This document shows positions 41,500 to 50,101 of a stretch of DNA of 64,000 nt, one piece after another; the first letter of the stretch is position 1, and each line of letters begins with the position of its first letter. A program made the translations under genes and the position numbers. Under the pieces are notes generated by a model. It did not search any database, had not been told where the DNA came from, and worked only from the letters and a program-made list of their open reading frames with translations. The DNA is taken from contig NZ_JYLL01000003.1 of the NCBI RefSeq assembly GCF_001439695.1, forward strand, positions 62,001 through 126,000, in the 5' to 3' direction. The DNA is from Pseudomonas veronii (GTDB lineage: Bacteria > Pseudomonadota > Gammaproteobacteria > Pseudomonadales > Pseudomonadaceae).

Positions 41500-42402
41500 T
41501 TATTCCACCGGGTCGCTGACCGGGGTGGCGAAGATCGCCTTCAACTCGGCGGTCATCGGAAACTCCAGGTTCAGGCCCTTCGGTGGGATCGGCTGTTCAA
41601 ACCAGCGCCGGTAAATCCCGTTGATCTCACCGGTGCGGTACAGATCGCCCAAGGTGTCGTTGACCACCGCGAGAAACTGCGGATCGTCCTTGCGCACCAT
41701 GCAGCTGTAGATTTCCCGCGACTGCTCCTCGCCCACCACCACCCAGCGATGCGGGTCCCTGGCCTTGGCGCGCTCGCCGTAGAGCAACGCATCGTCCATA
41801 TAGAACGCGGCTGCGCGGCCGGTCTCGAGCATCTTGAAGGCTTCGCCGTGGTCCTTGGCGCTGATCACCGACAGGTTGCCGTTGTGCTCGGCGTTGTAAC
41901 TTTTGAGGAAGCGTTCGTTGGTGGTGCCGGCGGTCGTCACCACGTTCTTGCCCTTGAGGTCGGCGAAGCCTTGGATGCCGCTGTCTTTCGCCGTCAGCAG
42001 TTGCCCCTTCACGTAGATGAAGCCGTAGGAAAACGCCACCTGCTTCTGCCGCTCGGCGGTCACCCCGGTAGAACCGCACTCCAGGTCGACGGTGCCGTTC
42101 TGCACCAGCGGGATACGGGTCTGGGAAGTCACCAGGTTGTACTTCACGCTAAGGTTGGCCACCCCGGTTTTCTGCTGGATGCGCTCGACAATCTTGTTGG
42201 CCAGGTCCACCGAATAGCCCATGGGCTTGCCGCTCTGGTCGCCCACGTAGGAAAACGGCACCGACGCATCGCGATAACCCAAGGTGATGGACTGGGTGCT
42301 GGCGATCTTACTCAACGTGCCCTCTGTCGGCGGTTCATTCGCCTGAACCGGCGCGCCGAACAAAAGCCCCAGGGTGCAACCGATCAACAGGATTTTTCTC
42401 AT
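41500..42402 (-). CDS. Amino acid ABC transporter substrate-binding protein (glutamate/aspartate type)
   Basis: A 300-residue periplasmic binding protein. The signal peptide MRKILLIGCTLGLLFGAPVQANE is followed by LSKIASTQSITLGYRDASVPFSYVGDQSGKPMGYSVDLANKI, then LVTSQTRIPLVQNGTVDLECGSTGVTAERQKQVAFS, which is the wording of the GltI/AatJ acidic amino acid binding group. The C-terminus is IYRRWFEQPIPPKGLNLEFPM. It lies 27 bp after the DadA-like oxidase gene on the same strand, so the pair forms an uptake-oxidation unit. No permease genes are present, so it must share a transporter encoded elsewhere. Confidence 0.88.
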   Translation of the reverse strand: MRKILLIGCTLGLLFGAPVQANEPPTEGTLSKIASTQSITLGYRDASVPFSYVGDQSGKPMGYSVDLANKIVERIQQKTGVANLSVKYNLVTSQTRIPLVQNGTVDLECGSTGVTAERQKQVAFSYGFIYVKGQLLTAKDSGIQGFADLKGKNVVTTAGTTNERFLKSYNAEHNGNLSVISAKDHGEAFKMLETGRAAAFYMDDALLYGERAKARDPHRWVVVGEEQSREIYSCMVRKDDPQFLAVVNDTLGDLYRTGEINGIYRRWFEQPIPPKGLNLEFPMTAELKAIFATPVSDPVE

Positions 42403-42429
42403 TGTTATTCTCCGTTGGTGTGTGACGAT

Positions 42430-43671
42430 TCAAGCGGCGCGGGGCGCCAGGCCCTGCATATCAATCGACGGCATGTGCTGGCCGATCAGTTCGGCCAGCA
42501 GTTGGCCGCTGCCGCAGGCCAGGGTAAAACCGAGCGCGCCATGGCCCAGGTTCAGCCACAGGTTGCGATAGGCACTGGCGCCGATCAGCGGCACCCCGGT
42601 CGGCGTGGCGGGACGCATGCCGGCCCATTCGACCGCCTGGGCGTAGTCGCCGGCCAAGGGGAATGTCTCGACCGCCTGGCGCCTGATCAACGCGAGCCGC
42701 TTGGGCTCGAGGCCGGCGTCGAAACCGACGATATCGACCATCGCCGCCACCCGCAATTGCTCGCCGATCCGGGCGTACACGATCTTGCGGTCGTAGTCGG
42801 TGATGCTCACATTCGGCGCCCGATGCTGCGCGCCAATCGGCACGCTCAGGCTGTAGCCCTTGAGCGGATACAGCGGCAGCACCAGCCCCGGCAACCCCAA
42901 CTCAGCGCTGCGATGCCCGGCGGCGAGGACCAGTTGCTCGACCGGCATTACCTCCTCGCCCAACTCGATGGCCTGCACCGCACCGGCGCTGTGACGGATC
43001 CCGGTGACCTTGCGCCCCAGCAAGAAGCGGCAATGCCCCGACGCTTGCAGGCGCGCCGCCAGGCGTTGGCAGAAGGCGTGACAATCGGCCACTTCCTCGT
43101 TCGGCGTGTAGATCCCACCGACAAAACCACCGCTCGCCAGCGCCGGCTCCAGGCGGGTGCAATCGGCCGCCGACAGCACCTGCTGTTGCAGGATATCCGT
43201 GACCTTGCGGCGCGCATGCTCGAAGGTGTCGGCGTTGCGAAACGTCACCAGCTTGCCGTTGCGCCGCCAGTCGAAGCCATCCAGGCGATCATCCTCGCGC
43301 CATTGCTGCAAGGTGGCCTGGCTCAGGCTCGCCAGGCGCAGCAGGTGGGCGGCATTGCGCCGGTTCACCGAGCCACGGCAGGCGCCGAGGAACGCCGCCA
43401 TCCAGCGCCATTGCTGCGGGTCGAGGCGCGGGCGCAGCTTCAATGGCGAATCACCGCGCAGCAGCCAGCCAAGCGCTTGCAGCGGCACGCCGGCATCAGC
43501 CAGCGGCGCAACGTAGCGATACGACAACTGCCCACCGTTGGCGAAACTGGTTTCGCTGCCCAGGGTGTCGCGCGCGTCGATCAGCGTCACGTCATGCCCG
43601 GCGCGCACCAGCGCGTAGGCGCTTGCCAGGCCGATGACCCCACCCCCGATGATACAAACCTGCCTGGCCAT
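42430..43671 (-). CDS. FAD-dependent D-amino acid dehydrogenase-like oxidase (DadA family)
   Basis: A 413-residue flavoenzyme of the DAO superfamily. The N-terminal FAD motif QVCIIGGGVIGLASAYAL (about 4-21) and TLIDARDTLGSETSFANGGQLSYRYVAPLAD follow DadA, which turns D-amino acids into keto acids and passes electrons to quinones. Later landmarks are LVLAAGHRSAELG, YPLKGYSLSVPI and the closing WLNLGHGALGFTLACGSGQLLAELI. It is shorter than DadA1 (about 432) and differs in detail, so another secondary or D-amino acid is possible. The ATG at 43671 is used. Transcribed with the binding protein and away from the LysR gene. Confidence 0.82.
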   Translation of the reverse strand: MARQVCIIGGGVIGLASAYALVRAGHDVTLIDARDTLGSETSFANGGQLSYRYVAPLADAGVPLQALGWLLRGDSPLKLRPRLDPQQWRWMAAFLGACRGSVNRRNAAHLLRLASLSQATLQQWREDDRLDGFDWRRNGKLVTFRNADTFEHARRKVTDILQQQVLSAADCTRLEPALASGGFVGGIYTPNEEVADCHAFCQRLAARLQASGHCRFLLGRKVTGIRHSAGAVQAIELGEEVMPVEQLVLAAGHRSAELGLPGLVLPLYPLKGYSLSVPIGAQHRAPNVSITDYDRKIVYARIGEQLRVAAMVDIVGFDAGLEPKRLALIRRQAVETFPLAGDYAQAVEWAGMRPATPTGVPLIGASAYRNLWLNLGHGALGFTLACGSGQLLAELIGQHMPSIDMQGLAPRAA

Positions 43672-43778
43672 CCCCGCTCCTCGCCGTTGAATAAGACGGC
43701 TCAAGCGTAGGGGCAGGTGACAGGCCCGCGACAATGAATAAAGATGGGTCACCTATAAGCAAAGGTTATGGACTCGCC

Positions 43779-44681
43779 ATGCGCTTGCGTCATATCGAAA
43801 TCTTCCAGGCCATCCGCCAAACCGGCTCCATCAGCGCCGCCGCGCAATTGCTGCACGTCTCGCAGCCGGCGGTGAGCAAAGTGTTGCAGCACGCCGAGTT
43901 GCAACTGGGCTTCCCGCTGTTTCTGCGCGTGCGCGGCAAATTGCAGCCCACGCCGGAAGCCCTGGCGTTGGAACGCGAAGTCGAGAAAGTCAGCGAAAGC
44001 CTGCAAGGCGTAAGGCGCCTGGCCAAGAGTCTGCGCCGGTCGCCGGCGCAGAGTGTGCGGATCGGTGCGATCCCGGCGCTGGCGCTGTCGTTGCTGCCAC
44101 CGGCGATTCTGCAGTGGAAGCGCGCTTACCCGGACATTGCCTGCGAACTGTCCAGCGACCATAGCCGCGAGTTGGTGCAGAAGCTGTTGATGCGCGAAAT
44201 CGACCTGGCGCTGACCCTCAACTTCGCCGGCCACCCGGGGCTCACCACCCAAGTGCTGGCCAACGGAGCCTTGGTCGCGCTGGCGTCCAAGGGTTATTGG
44301 AGCGACGCGCAAACCCACCAGCCGCTGCCCTTGGCGGAGCTGGCGGGAGCGCCGTTGATTGGCCTGTCCAGCGCCGACCCGTTGGCGGCAAAGCTCGACA
44401 GTTACCTGGAGAAAGTCGACCCGCCACCACGGGTGAGCCTCTCGGTGCAGACCTACTCCCTGGCTCGCGCGATGGTGGAATCCGGCGCCGGCCTGACCGT
44501 CATCGACCCCTTCACCGCCCTCGGCGCGTCGACGGCGACCACCTGCATCCGCACGCTCACACCGCCGCTGCCGATCACCCTGTACGCCCTGACCCGCGCC
44601 GACGAACCGCCGCCGCACATGTTGGCCAACCTGCTGCAGATCTTCGGTGAGCGTGCCCGGGAGCTGCTCGAACGCCTGTGA
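43779..44681 (+). CDS. LysR-type transcriptional regulator
   Basis: A 300-residue LysR regulator. The N-terminal helix-turn-helix reads RLRHIEIFQAIRQTGSISAAAQLLHVSQPAVSKVLQHAELQLGFPLF (about 2-48; split here by domain, not quoted further). The remaining chain is a co-inducer domain starting VRIGAIPALALSLLPPAILQWKRAYP. The gene is divergent from the DadA-like oxidase, with 107 bp between the starts, the usual layout of a LysR protein and its target. It probably controls the oxidase and binding protein in response to an amino acid. The ATG at 43779 is used. Confidence 0.88.
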   Translation: MRLRHIEIFQAIRQTGSISAAAQLLHVSQPAVSKVLQHAELQLGFPLFLRVRGKLQPTPEALALEREVEKVSESLQGVRRLAKSLRRSPAQSVRIGAIPALALSLLPPAILQWKRAYPDIACELSSDHSRELVQKLLMREIDLALTLNFAGHPGLTTQVLANGALVALASKGYWSDAQTHQPLPLAELAGAPLIGLSSADPLAAKLDSYLEKVDPPPRVSLSVQTYSLARAMVESGAGLTVIDPFTALGASTATTCIRTLTPPLPITLYALTRADEPPPHMLANLLQIFGERARELLERL

Positions 44682-44698
44682 GAACGCCGAGGACTCCA

Positions 44699-44788
44699 TG
44701 TGGGAGGGGGCTTGCCCCCGATGGCGGTGGTTCAGCCAGCATATTTGCCAACTGACACACCGCCATCGGGGGCAAGCCCCCTCCCACA
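44699..44788. repeat. REPIN, TGTGGGAGGGGGC type
   Basis: TGTGGGAGGGGGCTTGCCCC at 44699 and GGGGCAAGCCCCCTCCCACA ending at 44788 face each other, with GATGGCGGT and ACCGCCATC-type inner arms. It lies between the convergent LysR and hemolysin III genes and ends in ATTTTTT. Confidence 0.87.
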
Positions 44789-44809
44789 TTTTTTAGACCG
44801 CGTCGTGCG

Positions 44810-45427
44810 TTAGAGCACGTAATGCATGATCGCCACGAAATGCAGCAAACTGCCGCCGATCACAAACAGATGCCAGATCCCATGGGAATGCCGCAGGCGA
44901 TCCTCCAGGGCAAAAAAGATGATGCCGACGGTGTACAACACCCCGCCCGCCGCCAGCCAGATAAACCCCGCCGTGCCCAGCGCGGCAATCAGCGGCTTGA
45001 CCGCCACCAGCACGATCCAGCCCATCACCGCATAGATCACGATCGACAGAACCCGTGCTTCAGAACGCGGTTTGATCTCCTGCAGAATGCCGATCACCGC
45101 CAGCCCCCACACGATCCCGAACAACGTCCAGCCCCACGGCCCTCTTAAACTGACCAGGCAAAACGGCGTGTAACTGCCGGCGATCAACAGGTAGATCGAA
45201 AAGTGATCGACCTTCTGCATGATCGCTTTTCGCCGCCCCTGCACGCTGTGATACACCGTCGACGCGCTGTACAGCACCATCAACGTAAACCCATAAATCG
45301 CCACGCTGACAATCTTCCAGGGGCTGCCGTCCAGGCTCGCCACCACCAACATCCACACCGCGCCCACACACGCCGCGACTGCACCGAGCAAATGGCTCCA
45401 GGCGTTGAATCGTTCCCCGTGGTACAT
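44810..45427 (-). CDS. Hemolysin III family membrane protein (TrhA/YqfA-like)
   Basis: A 205-residue, seven-helix inner-membrane protein of the PAQR-like hemolysin III family. It opens with ERFNAWSHLLGAVAACVG, whose SH is a conserved feature, continues with STVYHSVQGRRKAIMQKVDHFSIYLLIAGSYTPF (YHS and DH(F/S) metal-ligand signatures, about 58-92), and ends with HSHGIWHLFVIGGSLLHFVAIMHY (HxxxH ligands). Relatives influence membrane lipid balance. It is a single gene between mdcR and the LysR gene. Confidence 0.9.
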   Translation of the reverse strand: MYHGERFNAWSHLLGAVAACVGAVWMLVVASLDGSPWKIVSVAIYGFTLMVLYSASTVYHSVQGRRKAIMQKVDHFSIYLLIAGSYTPFCLVSLRGPWGWTLFGIVWGLAVIGILQEIKPRSEARVLSIVIYAVMGWIVLVAVKPLIAALGTAGFIWLAAGGVLYTVGIIFFALEDRLRHSHGIWHLFVIGGSLLHFVAIMHYVL

Positions 45428-45571
45428 CTGTCACTGACCTCCCGTAACCGTTGACCGCTGGCTGGCAAGCGTCCCGCCTTGTGCATCAGAGTGCAAGGGC
45501 CTTATGACGTTCCGGCGACGCCGCACGGTTTTGCGGGCACAATCGGCAGCATTCGAACAAGAGCCACGGCC

Positions 45572-46492
45572 ATGTTGATCGACGAAGAGTTCACCCTCAA
45601 AAAGCTGGAAATCTTCCTGGCCTTCATGCGTACCGGCAACCTGGCCCGCGCCGCTGCCGAGCTGCAAACCAGCAACGTCAGCGTACACCGCGCCATCCAC
45701 TCCCTGGAAAACGCCCTGCGCTGCCCGCTGTTCAAGCATGAAGGCCGCAACCTCACCCCGCTGGAAAGCGCCTACGTGCTCGAAGAGCGCGCACAAAAGC
45801 TGGTGCAGGACGCAGTCGACAGCATCCGCCTGACCCGCGAAGCCGCCGGCTTCTCCGCCGAACGCTTCAAGCTCGGCTCGCTGTATTCGCTGACGGTGAA
45901 AACCGTGCCGCAGCTGATCATGGGCCTGAAACTGCGCCGCAGCGAACTCAACATCGACCTGATCCTCGGCTCCAACTTCGACCTGCTGTATAAGCTCAAG
46001 AACATGGAAGTCGACGCGATCCTGATCTCCCTCGACGAACGCGCCAACGACCCCGATTGCGAACAGATCGCGTTGTTCTCCGACGACATCTTCCTCGCCA
46101 CGCCCGCCGACTCGCCCTTCGACCGCGACCAGCAGATCGACCTGGCCGACGTGCGCGACGCCACGTTCATCACCCTCACCCAAGGCTTCGCCACCCACCA
46201 GGACGGCAACCGTGTGTTCAAGCAAGCGGGGTTCGAACCGAAGGTGGCGATGCAGGTCAATGACATCTTCACCCTGCTGAGCATGGTCAGTTCGGGGGTC
46301 GGTTATGCGCTGCTGCCAGGAAGGATTGCGGCGGTGTATGAGAACCGCGTGAAGCTGATACCGCTGCAACCCCGGTATCGGTTGCAGCAGCATATCGGGG
46401 TGGTGTTCTTGAAGGCCAAGGAGCGTGATCCGAATTTGCTGGCGTTGTTGGCCGAATGTCGGATGTATGCCAATCGGCAGGTGACAGCCTGA
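45572..46492 (+). CDS. mdcR: LysR-type malonate utilization regulator
   Basis: A 306-residue LysR protein. The DNA-binding region has LKKLEIFLAFMRTGNLARAAAELQTSNVSVHRAIHSLENAL (about 10-50, no more than the helices quoted), unusual in using SVHRAIHSLE. The effector domain has FKLGSLYSLTVKTVPQLIMGLKLRR and ends LLALLAECRMYANRQ. Its position beside madM and its wording fit the MdcR regulators of malonate operons. Here it sits at the far, downstream end of the operon and converges with madM. The ATG at 45572 is used; a longer frame upstream lacks family sequence. Confidence 0.85.
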   Translation: MLIDEEFTLKKLEIFLAFMRTGNLARAAAELQTSNVSVHRAIHSLENALRCPLFKHEGRNLTPLESAYVLEERAQKLVQDAVDSIRLTREAAGFSAERFKLGSLYSLTVKTVPQLIMGLKLRRSELNIDLILGSNFDLLYKLKNMEVDAILISLDERANDPDCEQIALFSDDIFLATPADSPFDRDQQIDLADVRDATFITLTQGFATHQDGNRVFKQAGFEPKVAMQVNDIFTLLSMVSSGVGYALLPGRIAAVYENRVKLIPLQPRYRLQQHIGVVFLKAKERDPNLLALLAECRMYANRQVTA

Positions 46493-46500
46493 CAGACCGT

Positions 46501-46566
46501 CATCGGGGGCAAGCCCCCTCCCACATTGAAACGCACTCCAAATGTGGGAGGGGGCTTGCCCCCGAT
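46501..46566. repeat. REP pair in the outward (tail-to-tail) arrangement
   Basis: CATCGGGGGCAAGCCCCCTC at 46501 comes first and GAGGGGGCTTGCCCCCGAT ends at 46566, so the two arms are in the reverse order compared with the other REPINs. The spacer is about 14 bp. It lies between convergent mdcR and madM and may act as a bidirectional terminator. Confidence 0.8.
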
Positions 46567-46598
46567 AGCGCCAGCCCAATCACCGCAAAACCCCAAAG

Positions 46599-47363
46599 TC
46601 AGCCCACCAACCCTCGCACAATGAAGTACAGCAACGAAGGCCCGAGCAAACAGCCAAGCCCGGTGTGGAACGTCGCGGTCAGCGCGCCATACGGCACCAG
46701 GCGCCGATCCGTCGCCGCCAGCCCCGCCGTCACGCCACTCACCGTACCGGCCAGCCCACCGAACACCATCGCCGAACGCGGGTTATCCAGGCCCATCCAA
46801 CGCGCCGCAACCGGCGTGCCGACCATCACCAGAATCGCCTTGATCAAGCCAGTGGCAATCGACAGCGCCATCACATCCGAGGTCGCGCCGATCGCCGCAC
46901 CGGTCACCGGGCCGACGATGTAGGTCACGGCGCCGGCGCCGATGGTGGTCATGCTGATCGCATCGCGATAACCGAACACCCAGGCCATGCTTGCACCGAC
47001 GATAAACGGCAGGATCGTGCCCAGCAGCAGCGCAATCACACCGATCATCCCGGCCTTGCGCGCTTCGGTGGCTTGCACTTCAAACGCCGTGGCGACGATG
47101 GCGAAGTCGCGCAGCATTGCGCCGCCCATCAGGCCGATGCCGGAGAACAGCGATATATCCGCCAGGCCTTTTTGCCCGCCGGTCATAGTGCCGCCGACCC
47201 AGGCCAGCACCAGGCCGATCACGATGGCAATCGCCGAGCCGTGAACGCGCCCGAACGTCAGACGCTTGGACAGCACCACAGAAATCCACATCACCACGCC
47301 CACGAACGCAAAGGCAGTGACCAGGCCGTTATGCTCCAAACCCTTTTCAATGAGAGCCCACAT
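46599..47363 (-). CDS. madM: Malonate transporter subunit MadM
   Basis: A 254-residue membrane protein with about eight hydrophobic helices, the larger half of the two-subunit sodium-dependent malonate carrier MadLM. Landmarks: WALIEKGLEHNGLVTAFAFVG, GSAIAIVIGLVLAWVGGTMTGGQKGLAD, LFSGIGLMGGAMLRDFAIVATAFE and GPVTGAAIGATSDVMALSIATGLIKA. It starts one base after madL ends and is the last gene of the mdc operon. Confidence 0.93.
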   Translation of the reverse strand: MWALIEKGLEHNGLVTAFAFVGVVMWISVVLSKRLTFGRVHGSAIAIVIGLVLAWVGGTMTGGQKGLADISLFSGIGLMGGAMLRDFAIVATAFEVQATEARKAGMIGVIALLLGTILPFIVGASMAWVFGYRDAISMTTIGAGAVTYIVGPVTGAAIGATSDVMALSIATGLIKAILVMVGTPVAARWMGLDNPRSAMVFGGLAGTVSGVTAGLAATDRRLVPYGALTATFHTGLGCLLGPSLLYFIVRGLVG

Positions 47364-47364
47364 A

Positions 47365-47778
47365 TCAGCGGCCTCCTACGACAGGTGTCGGTGTGATCAG
47401 CGGTTCTTCATCGGGCAGCGGTTCGCCCTTGTGCGTGCGGCTGATCAACGCGATGGTGCAACCACACACCACCACCGAACCAATCGCCGCGAGTACCGCG
47501 ACCGGGCCGCCGTGCAGAGCGGTGACCACATTTTGTTGCGCGGCCATCGCCACCACCACAGGGATGTACATCGCGCCCCAGAAGCCGACGCCCATTTCGC
47601 AATCCTTGGTCATACCGCCGCGTTTGTGCATCCACAGCCGTGCGCAGATCAGCAGGATCATCGCGATGCCCACCCCGCCCACGTTGGATTTGACGCCGAG
47701 CAACACGCCAAGCATGTCGCCCATGATCACGCCCGCGAGCGTGCAGATCGCCAGCAATGCCACACCGTAAATAATCAT
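47365..47778 (-). CDS. madL: Malonate transporter subunit MadL
   Basis: A 137-residue membrane protein, the small partner of MadM. It opens MIIYGVALLAICTLAGVIMGDMLGVLLGVKSNVGGVGIAM (family start), has a charged loop RLWMHKRGGMTKDCEMG and further helices ending CGCTIALISRTHKGE. The ATG at 47778 gives the normal MadL N-terminus; a start five codons upstream is possible. It follows mdcH by 66 bp and ends one base before madM, so it is part of the malonate operon. Confidence 0.92.
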   Translation of the reverse strand: MIIYGVALLAICTLAGVIMGDMLGVLLGVKSNVGGVGIAMILLICARLWMHKRGGMTKDCEMGVGFWGAMYIPVVVAMAAQQNVVTALHGGPVAVLAAIGSVVVCGCTIALISRTHKGEPLPDEEPLITPTPVVGGR

Positions 47779-47844
47779 TGTTGTTGTCCTCAAAGTGCTC
47801 GATCGATTTTTTGTTGTTGTGCTTCGAAAGCCTTGGGTGGTGCT

Positions 47845-48744
47845 TTATCGGTGGCGGCGCTCCTCCTCTTCCAGCAGGGCCTGCAAGGTGTCCAGGCGCG
47901 CACCTTCGCAGGCGATCACCGTGCCGTGTTCGAACACGCGGCGTGACAAGCCGGTGAGAACGGCGCCGGGGGGCAGTTCGATCTGCAGGCGCACGCCGCG
48001 CTCATAGGCGCTTTGCACGGTGCCGCGCCAGTCGACGACGCGGCACATGTTGAAGGCCAGGTCGTCGCGCAGTTGCGCAGGGTCGCGGATCGGCCGCGCC
48101 CGGGTGCTGCTCAAGTAGCTGATGCGCGGAGCCTTGAGCGTGACGAACGCTTCAGCCAGCACCTGGGCCGGGCGCTCCAGCAGCGCGCAATGGGACGGCA
48201 CGCTGACGGCCAGGCGCCTGGCGATGCCGTTGCCTTTGACGCGCTGGGCGACACGCTGCATCGCTTCATCGCTGCCGGCGATCACCGTCTGGTTGTCGGC
48301 GTTGATATTGGCCAGGTACACCGGGGTTTCGGGACTATGGATGGCGGCCAGCAGGGTTTCGACAGTGGATAAATCCGGGCCGATCAGGGCGGTCATGCCG
48401 TAGCCCTGTGGATAAGCCTGCTGCATCAGTTCGCCACGCAGGCTGACCAGCCGGACGGCGTCGGCAAAGTCCAGGGCACCGGCAATCACCGCCGCCGGGT
48501 AAGCGCCGATGGACAAACCCGCCACATAATCCGGCGTGCGCGCCAACAGGCGCGCATGGGCCACACCCGCAATCAACAGGCACAACTGCACAGCGCGGGT
48601 ACTGACCAAGGCCCGCGCAGAGTCGAGTGGGCGAACGTCTTCAGCCAAGGCCTCGCTGGCTTCGTCCAGCACCGACGCGGGCAAATGCCGAAGCATGCCA
48701 GGGCGTTGCGCACCCTGCCCCGGAAACACCAGCAGGCTGCTCAT
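47845..48744 (-). CDS. mdcH: Malonate decarboxylase epsilon subunit (malonyl-CoA:ACP transacylase type)
   Basis: A 299-residue acyltransferase of the FabD fold. It loads malonyl groups from malonyl-CoA onto the carrier protein MdcC to start the decarboxylase cycle. Visible: LLVFPGQGAQRPGM (about 4-17), the nucleophile Ser in GLSIGAYPAAV, Arg in LVSLRGELMQ, and the active His in VPSHCALLE. The first codon overlaps the mdcG stop by four bases (ATGA), a sign of translational coupling. The C-terminal part ends with DTLQALLEEEE. Confidence 0.93.
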   Translation of the reverse strand: MSSLLVFPGQGAQRPGMLRHLPASVLDEASEALAEDVRPLDSARALVSTRAVQLCLLIAGVAHARLLARTPDYVAGLSIGAYPAAVIAGALDFADAVRLVSLRGELMQQAYPQGYGMTALIGPDLSTVETLLAAIHSPETPVYLANINADNQTVIAGSDEAMQRVAQRVKGNGIARRLAVSVPSHCALLERPAQVLAEAFVTLKAPRISYLSSTRARPIRDPAQLRDDLAFNMCRVVDWRGTVQSAYERGVRLQIELPPGAVLTGLSRRVFEHGTVIACEGARLDTLQALLEEEERRHR

Positions 48745-49337
48745 ACCAGCGCCTGCCAGGGATCGATGACCAGGTGCGCGCCGCTGGCGGTTTTGAGTAA
48801 TACGCGACGTGACGAGCCGGCCCATTCGCGCAAGGCGACGGCGCCAAACGGGGTTTGCAGTTGCAGGTCCACGGCGCAGACCGCCGTGTCCAGGATCGCC
48901 AGCAAGTCCCCGGCGTCGCGTCGCTCCAGCGGCTCGGGGGTGCGCAGGATCAAATCCAGATCGCTGGCGTCATGCAGCGCTTCGATGCCCGTGGCCAATT
49001 CAAAACCCGCACTGCCGCTGACGCCCCAATCCTTCTGCGCCAGCAGCGGCCGCAGTTGAGCCAGCGCCTGCAATGCCGGCAAATCCCGTGGCGATGTCAC
49101 CTCGCGCAGGGCTTGCGGCGTCACGCGCCGCCGTACCAGCGCCAGCGGCATCTGCGCGGCGAAACGCTGCTCGCGCAAACGCCCGCGCACGCCGACCGCC
49201 ACCTGGCCCGGTTGCGCAATGGCGCGGCGGACCACCACCGGCTGCCCGGCACCGAGCGCCTCCAGCACCCAGGCCGGCGCATCGGCAGGCACATGCGCCG
49301 GGGTCATGCCCCAGAGCAGGTCGTGGGCGTTCACCAT
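48741..49337 (-). CDS. mdcG: Phosphoribosyl-dephospho-CoA transferase (malonate decarboxylase holo-ACP synthase)
   Basis: A 198-residue enzyme that attaches the 2'-(5''-phosphoribosyl)-3'-dephospho-CoA group to MdcC. It belongs to the nucleotidyltransferase-like MdcG family: HDLLWG at the start, the family segment WGVSGSAGFELATG (about 104-117) with the GS motif, and DASDLDLILRTPEPL, where the DLDL aspartates are the likely metal ligands. It overlaps mdcE by seven bases and mdcH by four. Confidence 0.92.
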   Translation of the reverse strand: MVNAHDLLWGMTPAHVPADAPAWVLEALGAGQPVVVRRAIAQPGQVAVGVRGRLREQRFAAQMPLALVRRRVTPQALREVTSPRDLPALQALAQLRPLLAQKDWGVSGSAGFELATGIEALHDASDLDLILRTPEPLERRDAGDLLAILDTAVCAVDLQLQTPFGAVALREWAGSSRRVLLKTASGAHLVIDPWQALV

Positions 49338-50101
49338 TGCGCCCGCAGCAGTTGGCGCACATGGCTGGAGGCGGCGCGATGGGGCGCACCCAGGCGACCG
49401 CTCAAATCACGGCCATCGACATCCTTGATCGCACTGACCAGGCAGTCACTGACCCGCGCCACATCGTCCTTCGTCGGCTGTTCAATCTGGCTGACCGACA
49501 AGGTCTCCCAGAGCAAACCGAGGCTGGCATAACTGTCGATGTCATAGGCCATCGGCGGCACGCTGGCGGCCAGGGCTTCGAGCTCTTCGACGCTGCGCAG
49601 GGTCACCCGCGCCGCCGAGGCCTTGCCCATGGCGTGAACCATCACGCCGGGGTCGCGCAGGGCGATCAGGCGGTTGGCCTGGTAGCCGTGGGCGAGGAAC
49701 GCGCCGGACATGGCCTTGCCCACCAACAACCCGATCACCGGGTGCCCGGCCAGACGGGCCCGAGCGTAGCTGTCGACCGCGGCGGCCAGGGCTTGATGGA
49801 TGCCGAGGGCTTCTTCGCGACGGCCATAGGCCTGGCTCGGCACATCGACGATGGCGATCAATGGGCGCTGGTCGCCGGTCGCAATGGCTTCATCCACGGC
49901 TTTGGCCAACCCCCAGCCTTCGAGCAGGCCGACTTCGCCATTGCGTGCGCGGGGGAAGCGGTTTTGCGCGTCGGGGACCACGGCGATAAAGCGCACCTTG
50001 TGTTCACCCAATACGCCATCGGCGACTTTCAGCGAGTCCGGCAACCCTTCCACGGGTTGGGCGCCGGCACTCAACGCGTTGAACCACTGCAAGCCTCTCA
50101 T
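49331..50101 (-). CDS. mdcE: Malonate decarboxylase gamma subunit
   Basis: A 256-residue crotonase-fold subunit that, with MdcD, decarboxylates malonyl-S-ACP to acetyl-S-ACP. Landmarks are FIAVVPDAQNRFPRARNGEVGLLEGWGLAKAV, IAIVDVPSQAYGRREEALGIHQALAAAVDSYA and GHPVIGLLVGKAMSGAFLAHGYQANRLIAL, where the small-residue GKAMSGAF loop forms the oxyanion region. It overlaps mdcD by four bases (ATGA) and mdcG by seven. This is the biotin-independent type: no biotin carrier or sodium-pump decarboxylase genes are present. Confidence 0.94.
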   Translation of the reverse strand: MRGLQWFNALSAGAQPVEGLPDSLKVADGVLGEHKVRFIAVVPDAQNRFPRARNGEVGLLEGWGLAKAVDEAIATGDQRPLIAIVDVPSQAYGRREEALGIHQALAAAVDSYARARLAGHPVIGLLVGKAMSGAFLAHGYQANRLIALRDPGVMVHAMGKASAARVTLRSVEELEALAASVPPMAYDIDSYASLGLLWETLSVSQIEQPTKDDVARVSDCLVSAIKDVDGRDLSGRLGAPHRAASSHVRQLLRAQW

